NCBI GenBank assembly: GCA_016195825.1
Contig: JACPYV010000104.1
Coordinates: 1 to 64,000, forward strand
DNA length: 64,000 bases
DNA from: Burkholderiales bacterium
GTDB lineage: Bacteria; Pseudomonadota; Gammaproteobacteria; Burkholderiales; Burkholderiaceae_C
Reading direction: 5' to 3'
Shown here in pieces: positions 9,401 to 18,251 of this stretch. A program made the translations under genes and the position numbers. The notes beneath the pieces are model-generated. The model was not told where the DNA came from. It worked only from the letters and a program-made list of their open reading frames with translations, and made no database searches. Within the stretch, counting starts at the first letter, position 1. Each line of letters starts with the position of its first letter.

Positions 9401-10618
9401 TCAGTGGGTTGCCGTCGCCGTGCTGAAGCCGTCGGTCAATGTGTTCAGGAAGGCGACGACATCGGCCATGTCCTGGGGCGACAGCGCGGGCGGCTGGCCC
9501 GTGCGCCTGAACGGTGGCCCCTGCTGCACATTGGCGCGGTAGGCGGGGGGCAGGTCGTTGAAGAGCTGGGCTTGGCCGCCCGTGACTGGGTACCAGCGCG
9601 CTGGGTCGAGGTCGCGCGTGGCGTAGAAGGCGACGACGTCTTCGAGCGTGGCGAAGCTCGCGTTGTGAAAGTACGGCGCGGTCAGCGCCATGTTGCGCAG
9701 CGACGGCGTGCGGAACGCGCCACAGAGGTCGGCGCGGCCGGCGAGGTCGCTGCGGGCGCACAGGCCCAGGTCGAAGAAGGCCGGGTCGCGCGTCGCCTGG
9801 CTGGTGTTGCGCGGCACGCCCAGCGCGTGGTAGCTGAAGTTGGTGAACAGCGCGCGTGCCTGGCCGGGCGCGGGGCGGCTGTCGTGGCAGCTGGCGCAGT
9901 TGCCGCGCTGCGGGTCGTTGAACAGGTTGAGGCCGCGCTGCTCTTGGGCGGTGAAGGTGGCGCTACCGTCCTGCACGGCGTCGAACTTGCTCGTGAAGGG
10001 ATGGAACTTGGCGTCATCGGCCTGGTAGCGGGCCAGCGCGGTCACTGCCGCGTCGACGAGTTGCGCGTCGGTCGCCGCCGCGGGCAGGCCGGCCGCCGTG
10101 CGCAGGTCGGCGGCATAGGGCAGGGCGCGCAGCCGTGCGGCCAGCGCGGGGATGTCGGCGTTGGCCATCTCGTCCGGGTTGAACAGCGGGCCGCGGGCCT
10201 GCTCGGTGCGGCTGTTGGCGCGGCCGTCCCAGAACAGCCCGCCGCGCGGCCGCCCCTGGGCGTCGAAGCCGAAGGCGCCGGCCGTGTCGAGGTAGCGGGC
10301 GCTGGGCGAGCTGCGCAGGCCCTGGTGTGTGCCGTCGAGCCCACCGAGCGGCAGGAATACGCCGACCGCGTCGGCGTGGCCGCGTGCCTCGACGTGGCAG
10401 CTGGCGCAGGCCAGCTTGCCGCTGGCCGACAGGGACGTCTCATCGAACAGCCGGTCGCCGACCTCGGCCAGCGTTGGCGCCGGCGCCGGCGGCGTTGGCG
10501 CAGCCGGTGTCGACATCGCGGCGGCACCGGTGCCCGAGCTGGCCGTCCCGCCTCCACCCCCGCAGGCGCAGAGCAGGCAGAACAGCAGCAGGGCGGCGTG
10601 GCGGGTGTGGTGGGTCAT
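9401..10618 (-). CDS. di-heme cytochrome c peroxidase/MauG-family lipoprotein
   Basis: Exported c-type cytochrome of 405 residues. The N-terminus is a lipoprotein signal (LLFCLLCAC, lipidated Cys about 19) followed by a Gly/Ala/Pro-rich linker. Two CxxCH haem motifs are present: CASCH at about 71-75, and a second CASCH in the C-terminal half followed by a segment resembling the MauG/CCP inter-haem region. Family members reduce hydrogen peroxide or oxidise protein or metal substrates in the periplasm. Which applies here is not visible. The ATG at 10618 is chosen for the signal peptide. It is divergent from a two-component system, with a 12-bp palindrome between them that could regulate both. 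Confidence 0.85.
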   Translation of the reverse strand: MTHHTRHAALLLFCLLCACGGGGGTASSGTGAAAMSTPAAPTPPAPAPTLAEVGDRLFDETSLSASGKLACASCHVEARGHADAVGVFLPLGGLDGTHQGLRSSPSARYLDTAGAFGFDAQGRPRGGLFWDGRANSRTEQARGPLFNPDEMANADIPALAARLRALPYAADLRTAAGLPAAATDAQLVDAAVTALARYQADDAKFHPFTSKFDAVQDGSATFTAQEQRGLNLFNDPQRGNCASCHDSRPAPGQARALFTNFSYHALGVPRNTSQATRDPAFFDLGLCARSDLAGRADLCGAFRTPSLRNMALTAPYFHNASFATLEDVVAFYATRDLDPARWYPVTGGQAQLFNDLPPAYRANVQQGPPFRRTGQPPALSPQDMADVVAFLNTLTDGFSTATATH

Positions 10619-10678
10619 GGCGGTCTCCTGGAGGCGATGCCATGAGGATGGCCACCAAGGTTGGGCGCAGCATGTAGA

Positions 10679-10703
10679 AACTGTGGAGGCCGCCTCCACA
10701 GTT
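10679..10703. promoter_or_regulatory. perfect 12-bp inverted repeat in a divergent promoter region
   Basis: AACTGTGGAGGC-c-GCCTCCACAGTT is an exact inverted repeat with a single central base. It lies 18 nt upstream of the kinase ATG and 60 nt upstream of the divergent cytochrome start. The near-zero spacer argues for a dimeric regulator site rather than a terminator, and there is no T-run. OmpR-type regulators such as the one encoded here more often bind direct repeats, so the binding protein is uncertain. Confidence 0.6.
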
Positions 10704-10721
10704 GCCCGGCAAGATGCGCGC

Positions 10722-12203
10722 ATGCGTCTCGTGCACCAGCTCTCTCTGCTCCTCATTGCTACGGCACTCGCCGCAGTCGCTGCCGTGGCCGGCCTGGTCG
10801 CCTGGAACCTGCGCGCAGGCTTCTCCGACTACCTGCAGGCCCAGGACGGCGAGCACCTGTCGCGGCTGATGGACGCGGCCGAGCGTGACCTGGCCCAGCG
10901 AGGCGTTGCGCCGCAGGACTGGCGGCCGGTGCTGCGGGCCTGGCTGGAGGCGTCGCGCATCGCGGGCGGCCGTGGAGCGCCACCCGAGGGGCCTGTGGGC
11001 GGTCCACCTGATGAGCCACCCCCGCCTGAGCGCGCCAGCCTCCCGGGCCGACCACCTCCGCCGGACGCCCGGCACGACCCGCCGCCGCGCCGGGATCCCA
11101 CCAACTTCGGACCGCGCGTCGTCGTGCTGGCGGCGGACGGCGTCACGCCCTTGGCCGGCCGGCGCGAGACGCTGGACCGCCCGGGTCAGACCCGCGCCGT
11201 CAAGCTCAACGGTCAGACCGTCGTCGTGCTGCGCCTGGCCGAGCGTGCCGGGCCTGCCGAGGGCGTGGACGCGAGCTTCCTGCGCCGCCAGTACCTTGGC
11301 CTCGCCGGCGTGGCTGCCGGTGTGCTGGTCGTGGCCCTCGTGCTCGCGCGTCTGGCAGCCCAGCGCTGGGCGCGCCCGCTGGCTGAGGCCCAGGTGGCGG
11401 CGCGGCGCATCGCCGCGGGCGAGTTCGACGTGCGCCTGCCCGCGCCGCGTGCGGGTGGCGCCAGCGAGATCGCTGACCTGCACGGCGACATCAATGGCAT
11501 GGCTGAGGCGCTGTCGCGGCTGGAGACCAGCCGCCAGCGCTGGATCGCCGAGCTGTCGCACGAGCTGCGTACGCCGCTGGCCGTACTGCGCGGCGAGGTG
11601 GAGGCGTTGGTGGATGGCATCCGGCCGCTGGGCGGTGCGGCGCTGGCGTCGCTGCAAGAAGAGATCAAGCGGTTGTCGCGCCTGGTTGAGGACTTCCACT
11701 TGCTGGCCACGTCGGAGTTGCGCGCGCTGCCTTGCGAGTTCGAGCCAGTTGCGCCCGCGGCCCTCGTGCAGGCCGCGGTGGAGCGCATCGCGCCGCGGGC
11801 GAAGGCGCTAGGGCTGGTCATCGAGGCGCCTCTGCCGCAGGTGCTGCCGGCCGCGCACTGGGACGCGCAGCGCATATCGCAGCTGCTGGCCAATCTCCTG
11901 GAAAACAGCCTGCGTTACACCCAGGCCCCGGGGCTGGTGCAGGTGACGGCGCGCGCACTGGGTGCCGCCGTGGAGATCCGGCTGGAGGACACGCCGCCCG
12001 GTGTGCCCGAGGGCGACCTCGAGCGCCTGTTCGACCCGCTCTACCGCGTCGACCCCTCGCGCAGCCGGGCCTTCGGTGGCTCGGGCCTGGGTCTAGCCAT
12101 CGCGCGGGCCATCACCCAGGCCCACGGTGGGCGGCTGCGCGCCGAGGCTTCGGCGCTGGGCGGGCTGGCCATGGTGCTGACGCTGCCATTGAGGCCCGCA
12201 TGA
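10722..12203 (+). CDS. sensor histidine kinase (BaeS/OmpR-partner type)
   Basis: Inner-membrane sensor kinase of 493 residues. Two transmembrane helices (about 8-29 and 192-212) flank a periplasmic domain containing a striking Pro-rich stretch (about 86-126). A HAMP domain follows, then the phosphoacceptor box ELSHELRTPLAVLRGEVEAL (His280), the N-box LLANLLENSLRYT and the G-box GSGLGLAIARAI. The ATG at 10722 begins a good membrane anchor and lies just after the palindrome. Its stop overlaps the start of the next gene (ATGA), so it pairs with the OmpR-type regulator. The signal sensed is unknown. The divergent di-heme cytochrome makes envelope redox or metal stress a reasonable guess. Confidence 0.88.
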   Translation: MRLVHQLSLLLIATALAAVAAVAGLVAWNLRAGFSDYLQAQDGEHLSRLMDAAERDLAQRGVAPQDWRPVLRAWLEASRIAGGRGAPPEGPVGGPPDEPPPPERASLPGRPPPPDARHDPPPRRDPTNFGPRVVVLAADGVTPLAGRRETLDRPGQTRAVKLNGQTVVVLRLAERAGPAEGVDASFLRRQYLGLAGVAAGVLVVALVLARLAAQRWARPLAEAQVAARRIAAGEFDVRLPAPRAGGASEIADLHGDINGMAEALSRLETSRQRWIAELSHELRTPLAVLRGEVEALVDGIRPLGGAALASLQEEIKRLSRLVEDFHLLATSELRALPCEFEPVAPAALVQAAVERIAPRAKALGLVIEAPLPQVLPAAHWDAQRISQLLANLLENSLRYTQAPGLVQVTARALGAAVEIRLEDTPPGVPEGDLERLFDPLYRVDPSRSRAFGGSGLGLAIARAITQAHGGRLRAEASALGGLAMVLTLPLRPA

Positions 12204-12892
12204 ACGACGGACTCATCCTGGTCGTCGAAGACGAGCCCAAGCTCGCGGCCCTGGTGCGCGACTACCTGGGGGCGGCGGGCTTTCGCAGCGAATGGCTGGC
12301 CGATGGCCGCCAGGCGCTGGAGCGGCTGAAGATCGAGCCCATGCCTGCGGCCTTGCTGCTGGACGTGATGCTGCCGGGCTTGGACGGCTTGGACGTCTGC
12401 CGCGCGGTGCGCGTATTCAGCGATGTGCCCATCGTCATCTGCAGCGCGCGCGTCGAAGAGCTGGACCGGTTGCTGGGCCTGGAACTGGGTGCGGACGACT
12501 ACGTCTGCAAGCCCTTCAGCCCGCGCGAGCTGGTGGCGCGCGTGAAGGCGCTGCTGCGCCGCGCGCAGGGGCGGCTGGCGTCGGTGACGCTGGTCCCCAT
12601 GGCCGGCGGATTTGCGGTGGACGAGGCCGGCCAACGCATCCTCTGGCAAGCCCAAGCCCTGGTGCTGACGCCGGTCGAGTTCCGCCTGCTACGCCAACTG
12701 CTGCAACACCCGGGCCGGGTCTTCGAGCGCGCCCAGCTGTTGGACTGGATCCATGAGGACTTCCGCGATGTATCCGACCGCGTCGTCGACAGCCATGTGA
12801 AGAACATCCGCCGCAAGCTGGCGGCGGTGGACCCGGCACAGGCCTGCATCGCCTCGGTGTATGGCGTGGGGTACCGGCTGGATCTGGCATAG
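12200..12892 (+). CDS. OmpR/BaeR-family response regulator
   Basis: Two-domain response regulator of 230 residues. The receiver domain (about 6-120) has the acidic residues in LVVEDEPK, the phosphoacceptor in LLLDVMLPGLDGLD, and the switch Lys in DDYVCKPFSPRE. The C-terminal winged-helix domain (about 130-228) has VLTPVEFRLLRQLLQHPGRVFER and the recognition-helix segment VSDRVVDSHVKNIRRKL, which resembles BaeR. Its ATG overlaps the kinase stop by four bases, so the two are translationally coupled. A GC-rich inverted repeat begins at its stop codon. Confidence 0.92.
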   Translation: MNDGLILVVEDEPKLAALVRDYLGAAGFRSEWLADGRQALERLKIEPMPAALLLDVMLPGLDGLDVCRAVRVFSDVPIVICSARVEELDRLLGLELGADDYVCKPFSPRELVARVKALLRRAQGRLASVTLVPMAGGFAVDEAGQRILWQAQALVLTPVEFRLLRQLLQHPGRVFERAQLLDWIHEDFRDVSDRVVDSHVKNIRRKLAAVDPAQACIASVYGVGYRLDLA

Positions 12893-12908
12893 CCCGGCCC
12901 GGCCGGGC
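12892..12908 (+). terminator. GC-rich hairpin without T-run
   Basis: GCCCGGCC-c-GGCCGGGC forms a perfect 8-bp inverted repeat starting at the last base of the regulator stop codon. No T-run follows, so termination here is only a possibility. Confidence 0.35.
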
Positions 12909-13121
12909 GTGGCCGGCGTCCAACACCTGACAAACCCTGAGAGGCCGTTGCGGCCAGGGTGATGCGCGACTTCGGCCCGGCTGGCGGTGGGGCCTTGTCC
13001 CGAGGCTGCCGCCATGGGCATACCGGCCCGCATCGCGTCGCAAATCCGGGGGCGCTGGGGACGGAGGCCGGGAAAACGCGACTGCCGCTGCAATTGAACC
13101 GTCGCAGGGATTCGTATATCG

Positions 13122-13137
13122 TAGACAACGTTGTCTA
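13122..13137. promoter_or_regulatory. LacI-type palindromic operator candidate
   Basis: TAGACAACGTTGTCTA is a perfect 16-bp palindrome with the central CG typical of LacI-family operators. The left half (GTAGACAACG) recurs exactly at 13383-13392, closer to the receptor start. No LacI-family gene lies in the window, so the regulator would be encoded elsewhere. Confidence 0.55.
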
Positions 13138-13357
13138 TTTCGGATCTCCGGACCAGATCGCTGTCGATTTGGCCGGTTGTTGAGACCGCTACCAATGTTC
13201 GCCCCCGTCGCTGTTTGAACGGGCGAGACCAGCGGAGCGGGTTGCGTCGGAGAGGCTGCCAACATAGGTGTTGCGGATTGCGCTAAAGCGCATGGGCTAC
13301 TCGCGTAAACCCCAGGAGAACGCGGGGCGGCAAAAAAATACAGTACACCAGACGCAC

Positions 13358-13371
13358 TGGTAGCGCTATCA
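13358..13371. promoter_or_regulatory. TGGTAGCGCTATCA operator candidate
   Basis: TGGTAGCGCTATCA is a 14-bp palindrome with one mismatch, 74 nt upstream of the receptor ATG. From memory, near-identical TGGTAGCGCTAxCA sites control sugar-inducible TonB-dependent receptors through LacI-family repressors in Caulobacter and relatives. The position fits an operator in the receptor promoter. Confidence 0.55.
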
Positions 13372-13445
13372 GAAATGATGGCGTAGACAACGCAGGTCGT
13401 CGTCAATCCGGCTCACCCGAGCCGGCAAATAAAGTAAGGAGACAA

Positions 13446-16400
13446 ATGAAACACCCTCAGATTTCCAAGGTGCGGCGTGAGCCCCAGCGTTCTAGCCGGC
13501 TCAAGCCCATCGCGTGGGCATCGGTCGCGTTGCTGACGGGCGCAACTGCCGCCCAGGCTCAGCAGGCAGCGCCAGCCGCTTCTGCGCAATCGCTGGAGAC
13601 CGTGGTCATCACGGGCATTCGCAAGTCTCTTGACAGCGCTGTCACCCTGAAGCGCGAATCTCGCGGTCTGGTGGATGGCATCGTGGCCGAGGACATCGGC
13701 AAGTTCCCCGACACCAACCTCGCCGAATCGATGCAGCGCATCGCCGGCGTGTCCATCGACCGCAATTCCAGCGGCGAAGGCTCCAAGGTGACGGTGCGCG
13801 GCGTGGGACCAGAATTCAACATGGTGCTGTTGAACGGTCGACAAATGCCGACGTCTACCGGCGGTGCGCGGGCCTTCGACTTTGCCAATCTGGCCTCCGA
13901 CGCGGTTTCCGCACTGGAGGTGTACAAAACATCCCGCGCCTCGTCGCCGACGGGCGGTATCGGCGCCACGATCAACGTCAAGACGGCTCGCCCGCTTGAT
14001 GTGCGCGAGCGGATTGCCAGCGTCGGCATCAAGGCCAACTACGACGCCTCGGTCGGCCGCCTGCCCGACGCGTTGCAAGGCACCAAGGTCACGCCAGAAA
14101 TCTCCGGCATTTACAGCGAGAACTTCGCTGACCGCACGATCGGCATTGCGATCAACGGCAGCTACTCCAAGCGCAACTCGGGCTCCAACAACGCGTTCAC
14201 CGGGAACGGCTGGCAAACACAGGCCATCACGACCGGTGCTACAGGTACTGCGTATGACGGCGTTCCGGCCAGCAACCTGAAAAACTTTCCCAGCAGCGGC
14301 TTCGTCACGCATACGAATGACGTGCGGTATCGGGTGACTGACCTGGAGCGTGAGCGCCTGAACGGTCAGGCTGTCTTGCAATTCGCCCCATCGAAGGATT
14401 TGAAGTTCACGCTTGACCACACGCTCGCCGTCAACACCGTCAAGTCGCGAGCAATCGAGAACTCCGCCTGGTTTGGACCGTCGTACTCGGGCCCGCTGAA
14501 CGGCGCGTCCCCTACGACGTTTGTCAAGACGGGAGATGTCTCCGACCCGATCATCCAGACCGCCACCTGGGACGGCACGCACGATTACGCGATGTACGCC
14601 GCCCAGTTCGCGACCAAGACCAAGCTGAACTCAACCGGTTTGAACGCTGCATGGAAAGTCAGCGAGGTACTGAACTTTGAGCTGGACGCTCACTCGTCGA
14701 AGTCCAAGACCCGTCCGGACAGCCCCTACGGCTCGAACAGCGTCATCGACCTGGCCCTGTTCAACCAGGGCAACACGACGATGTATTACGACCAGAAGTT
14801 CCCGGTGATGAGCTCGCCGGGCCTGGCGTACGACGCTAACAAGACCACCGTCACGGGTTCTCAGTTCCAGAACGACTTGTCCGACCAGAAGGTCGATCAA
14901 CTGCAGCTCCACGGAACCTACCGCCTGAGCGCTGACGACAAGCTGCTGGCTGGTCTGGGCTTCACCAAGCTGAACAACCGTACGGCCAGCGTCAACAACT
15001 TCCACGGCGACTGGGGCGGCATCGGTCCTCAAGGCTCGTTCAAGAACGTGAACGTGTCGCAGTACAGCCTGCCTAGCTTCTTCGGCCGCATCCCCGGCAG
15101 CAGCGACTCGCGCCAGTTCCAGACGTTCTTCGTGCCAGACTTCGACCAATTGCGTGCGCAGGCTGTCAAGAACGCCCAAACGTATCGTCCGACGTCACTG
15201 GGGGCTGGCGCTCCTCTGACCAAGGCAGAGGCAGAAGCGTACTTCTCGCCTTCGCCGGACTACACCAGCGGCAGCGATTGGCGTACCACCGAGAAGTCCA
15301 CTTCGCTTTATGGCCAGTGGGACCACTCTTTCGACACAGCGATGCCGATGAATGTTTCGGTTGGCCTGCGTTATGAGCGCACCAAAATCGACTCGTCATC
15401 ACAGGTCACCGCCTACTCAGGTACCGACTGGTACGCGGAAAACGAAGTGTCTCTGTCTGGCGGGACCAGTACCTTTGGTGCCAAGACGGGCAAGTACAGC
15501 TACGTCCTGCCGAGCATCGACTGGGATCTCGATGTCACGTCCGACATCAAGGTGCGTGCCAGCTACGGCGTCAATATCGGTCGCCCCAATTTCGGGGACA
15601 TGTTGGGCGGGGTCAGCCTGAACGCCAACTCGGCGCGCTACAACATCCACGGCGCTGGTTCGACCGGCGATCCGGCACTGAAGCCGCTGAAGTCCAAGAA
15701 CCTCGACCTGTCTGCCGAGTACTACTACGCCAAGTCGTCGTACGTGGCAACCGGCGTCTTCTACAAGAAGGTGACGGACTTCTTCAGCACAAAGGTCGTT
15801 CAGGCGACCTTCGCCGGCCTGAACCAGCCCGCCAGCGGCCAGTATTACGACGCCGCCCGGGCGTCGGGTATTGCCGCCGACAAGCCCAAGCTGATCCGTA
15901 ACTACATCTTCCAGAACTACAACGGCAAGCCGGGTGTCACGGTCACGGATGCAAGCGACCCGACCTTCCTGAAGGGCGACATCCTGGGGTCCATCCCAGG
16001 TGCTCAGCCGCTGGTGTTCGATATCTCGACCCCGTCCAACGGTGCCGGCGACACCATCAAGGGCTTGGAGTTCAACTTCCAGCACATGTTCGGCACCAGC
16101 GGCTTTGGCGTTTCGGGTAACTACACCTACGTCAAGAGCGGCCTGAAGTTCAACAACAACAGCGCCAGCGACAGCCCGCAAGCCGGTCTGGTGGGTATCA
16201 GCGATTCCGCCAACCTCGTGGGCTTCTTTGAAAACGACGTGTGGTCCATTCGTGGCGCCTACAACTGGCGCGGCGAGTTCCTCGCAGCGCGTACGAACGG
16301 CGGCGCCAACGACCCTGTCTACACCGAGCCTTATGGTCAGATCGATGCGTCAATCGGCTACAAGCTGGGCAAGAACCTGACCCTGCAGGCCGACTTGCTG

Positions 16401-16508
16401 AACTTGAACGATGGCTACATTCGCCAGCACGGTCGCAGCAAGTCCGAAGTCTTGTCTAACGTGCAGACTGGCCGCCGTTACCTGATCGGTGCTCGCTATC
16501 GCTTCTGA
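13446..16508 (+). CDS. TonB-dependent receptor (carbohydrate-type)
   Basis: Outer-membrane active transporter of 1,020 residues. The signal peptide (about 1-38) ends AQAQQ. It is followed by a TonB-box-like ETVVITGIR, then a plug domain (GIVAEDIGKFPDTNLAESMQRIAGVSIDR) characteristic of the large TonB-receptor subfamily seen in Caulobacter and Xanthomonas. A 22-strand-type barrel ends in the required C-terminal aromatic (RYLIGARYRF). Members of this subfamily commonly import oligosaccharides and are often encoded beside tryptophan-halogenase-like, SapC and cupin genes, exactly as here. The upstream LacI-type sites support sugar control. A strong terminator follows the gene, so the halogenase operon is expressed separately or at a lower level. 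Codon GC is lower than in the neighbours. Confidence 0.93.
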   Translation: MKHPQISKVRREPQRSSRLKPIAWASVALLTGATAAQAQQAAPAASAQSLETVVITGIRKSLDSAVTLKRESRGLVDGIVAEDIGKFPDTNLAESMQRIAGVSIDRNSSGEGSKVTVRGVGPEFNMVLLNGRQMPTSTGGARAFDFANLASDAVSALEVYKTSRASSPTGGIGATINVKTARPLDVRERIASVGIKANYDASVGRLPDALQGTKVTPEISGIYSENFADRTIGIAINGSYSKRNSGSNNAFTGNGWQTQAITTGATGTAYDGVPASNLKNFPSSGFVTHTNDVRYRVTDLERERLNGQAVLQFAPSKDLKFTLDHTLAVNTVKSRAIENSAWFGPSYSGPLNGASPTTFVKTGDVSDPIIQTATWDGTHDYAMYAAQFATKTKLNSTGLNAAWKVSEVLNFELDAHSSKSKTRPDSPYGSNSVIDLALFNQGNTTMYYDQKFPVMSSPGLAYDANKTTVTGSQFQNDLSDQKVDQLQLHGTYRLSADDKLLAGLGFTKLNNRTASVNNFHGDWGGIGPQGSFKNVNVSQYSLPSFFGRIPGSSDSRQFQTFFVPDFDQLRAQAVKNAQTYRPTSLGAGAPLTKAEAEAYFSPSPDYTSGSDWRTTEKSTSLYGQWDHSFDTAMPMNVSVGLRYERTKIDSSSQVTAYSGTDWYAENEVSLSGGTSTFGAKTGKYSYVLPSIDWDLDVTSDIKVRASYGVNIGRPNFGDMLGGVSLNANSARYNIHGAGSTGDPALKPLKSKNLDLSAEYYYAKSSYVATGVFYKKVTDFFSTKVVQATFAGLNQPASGQYYDAARASGIAADKPKLIRNYIFQNYNGKPGVTVTDASDPTFLKGDILGSIPGAQPLVFDISTPSNGAGDTIKGLEFNFQHMFGTSGFGVSGNYTYVKSGLKFNNNSASDSPQAGLVGISDSANLVGFFENDVWSIRGAYNWRGEFLAARTNGGANDPVYTEPYGQIDASIGYKLGKNLTLQADLLNLNDGYIRQHGRSKSEVLSNVQTGRRYLIGARYRF

Positions 16509-16568
16509 GTGATGAGCACCGCCGCCCGGTAGACGCCCTTTGGGGTGAGTCGCCGAGCGGCTCTGATG

Positions 16569-16612
16569 TTGGCCGTGGCGGGCGCGCAAACGCCCGCCAC
16601 GGCCAAATTTCT
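16569..16612 (+). terminator. strong Rho-independent-type terminator after the TonB receptor
   Basis: A perfect 16-bp stem (16569-16584 with 16591-16606) around a 6-nt loop CGCAAA, followed by ATTTCTTT. It sits 60 nt after the receptor stop and about 60 nt before the halogenase ATG. It probably ends the receptor transcript or reduces read-through into the halogenase operon. Confidence 0.8.
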
Positions 16613-16674
16613 TTGCAGTACTCCTCGGCTTTTGCGCGGTGCCCCCGCACTCGCACGGCTCATACATTTGCGGG

Positions 16675-18243
16675 ATGAACTCCGAGTTGACGACAGCCGT
16701 TCGACGCATTGTGGTGCTGGGAGGCGGCTCAGCCGGCTGGCTGACAGCTGCGACGCTGGCCGCCGAATTGGGTGGCGATGGGCCGGACGCGTTGCAGATC
16801 ACGTTGATCGAGTCGCCCGATGTGCCTTCCATTGGCGTCGGCGAGGGCACGTGGCCGACGATGCGCGCAACCCTGCATCGCATCGGTCTCAGTGAGGTCG
16901 ACTTGATCCGCGAATGCGACGCCGCGTTCAAGCAGGGCTCCTGCTTCGATGGCTGGCTGCACGGCGGTGCCGGTGACCGCTATTACCACCCCTTCACGCT
17001 GCCTCATGGCCATGGCGAGGCCGACCTGGCCGGTGTCTGGCTGCAGGCGGGCGGCGCGCACGCGTTTGCCGAGAGCGTGGGGGCGCAGCCGCATGTGTGC
17101 GACGCGCGGCTCGCGCCCAAGCAGACGACGACGCCGGACTTTGGCGGCGTCCTCAACTACGGCTATCACTTCGATGCCGTCAAGCTCGGCCATCTGCTGC
17201 GCCGGCATGCCACGACAGTGCTCGGCGTTAGTCATGTCGTCGATCATTTCAACGGCATCCGGTCGCACGAGAACGGCGACATCGCGGCGCTCGTGACTCG
17301 CGAGCACGGCGATCTCGAAGGCGATCTCTTCATCGACTGCTCGGGCATGGCCAGCCTGCTGCTCGGTCAGCACTACGGTGTCGGCCTCCACGCCGAAAAA
17401 GGCGTGCTTTTCAACGACAGCGCGCTGGCCGTGCAGGTGCCCCATTCCGACATGCAAGCCCCGCTCGCGTCGGCCACGATCTCCACGGCGCATGCCGAGG
17501 GCTGGACGTGGGACATCGGTCTGCCCGCGCGCCGAGGCATCGGACTGGTCTATTCCAGCAGCCACACCGACGACGCGGCTGCCGAACGGGCGCTGCTGGC
17601 CTATCTGCAGCGCAGCGGGCTGAGCGAAGCCGATGTTTTGCCGCGGCGTCTGCGCTTCGTCCCCGGCTACCGCGAGCATTTCTGGCACCGCAACTGCGTT
17701 GCAGTCGGACTGTCGGCCGGCTTCATCGAGCCGCTGGAGGCGTCCGCTCTGGCGCTGGTTGAGTTGTCGGCCGCGATGATCCGCGACGAGATGCCCGCCA
17801 GCCGGGCCGACATGGACCTCGTCGCTAGGCGCTTCAACGAGGCCTTCGCCTACCGCTGGTCGCGCATCATCGACTTCCTGAAGCTGCACTACGTGCTGAG
17901 CCGGCGCGACGACGCCGACTACTGGCGCGAGCACCGCAGCGCCTCGACGCAGCCCGATTCGCTGCGCGAACTGCTGCAACTCTGGGCCCACCGCGCGCCG
18001 TCGCGCAACGACTTCTATCGCAACGAGGAGGTCTTCCCCGCGGCGAGTTACCAGTACGTGCTCTACGGCATGCAGTTCAGGCCTGCGCTGCGCACCCTGC
18101 GTGCCGACCAGCGCGCCTCAGCCGACGCAGGCCTGAAGGACGTAGCGACAATCACGCGGCGCTTGCTGGGCGCCTTGCCCCGGCATCGCGATCTCATCCA
18201 ACACATCCGCGAGCACGGTATTCCCGGCCGCACAGCACCCTGA
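16675..18243 (+). CDS. flavin-dependent tryptophan-halogenase-family protein
   Basis: Flavin-dependent halogenase fold of 522 residues. It has the FAD-binding Rossmann motif GGGSAGW (16-22), GVGEGTWPTMRATL, and a conserved Lys (about 86, AAFKQGSCFDGW) aligning with the catalytic Lys of PrnA. The WTWDIGLPARRG segment replaces the canonical WxWxIP. The conserved GFIEPLEASALALVE block is also present. Family enzymes use FADH2, oxygen and halide to halogenate indole-type or other aromatic substrates. Members encoded beside TonB receptors have poorly defined natural substrates. The ATG at 16675 is chosen because the Rossmann motif follows at the usual distance. It is the first gene of a tight four-gene operon (8-nt gap to SapC). 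Confidence 0.88.
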   Translation: MNSELTTAVRRIVVLGGGSAGWLTAATLAAELGGDGPDALQITLIESPDVPSIGVGEGTWPTMRATLHRIGLSEVDLIRECDAAFKQGSCFDGWLHGGAGDRYYHPFTLPHGHGEADLAGVWLQAGGAHAFAESVGAQPHVCDARLAPKQTTTPDFGGVLNYGYHFDAVKLGHLLRRHATTVLGVSHVVDHFNGIRSHENGDIAALVTREHGDLEGDLFIDCSGMASLLLGQHYGVGLHAEKGVLFNDSALAVQVPHSDMQAPLASATISTAHAEGWTWDIGLPARRGIGLVYSSSHTDDAAAERALLAYLQRSGLSEADVLPRRLRFVPGYREHFWHRNCVAVGLSAGFIEPLEASALALVELSAAMIRDEMPASRADMDLVARRFNEAFAYRWSRIIDFLKLHYVLSRRDDADYWREHRSASTQPDSLRELLQLWAHRAPSRNDFYRNEEVFPAASYQYVLYGMQFRPALRTLRADQRASADAGLKDVATITRRLLGALPRHRDLIQHIREHGIPGRTAP

Positions 18244-18251
18244 CGGAACCC

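Larger units (their letters stand above)
12893..13445. other. long regulatory leader before the TonB-dependent receptor
   Basis: Intergenic stretch of about 550 bp with no supportable gene. The second half is noticeably less GC-rich and holds two palindromes (13122-13137 and 13358-13371) plus a repeated 10-mer, GTAGACAACG, at 13121 and 13383. A purine-rich ribosome-binding region (aaggag, 13436-13441) precedes the receptor ATG. The layout fits a carbohydrate-responsive LacI-type promoter. Confidence 0.55.

Noticed and set aside
12959-13183. Short frame in the leader of the TonB receptor
   Set aside because: It covers the operator palindrome and has no ribosome-binding site; better explained as regulatory DNA.
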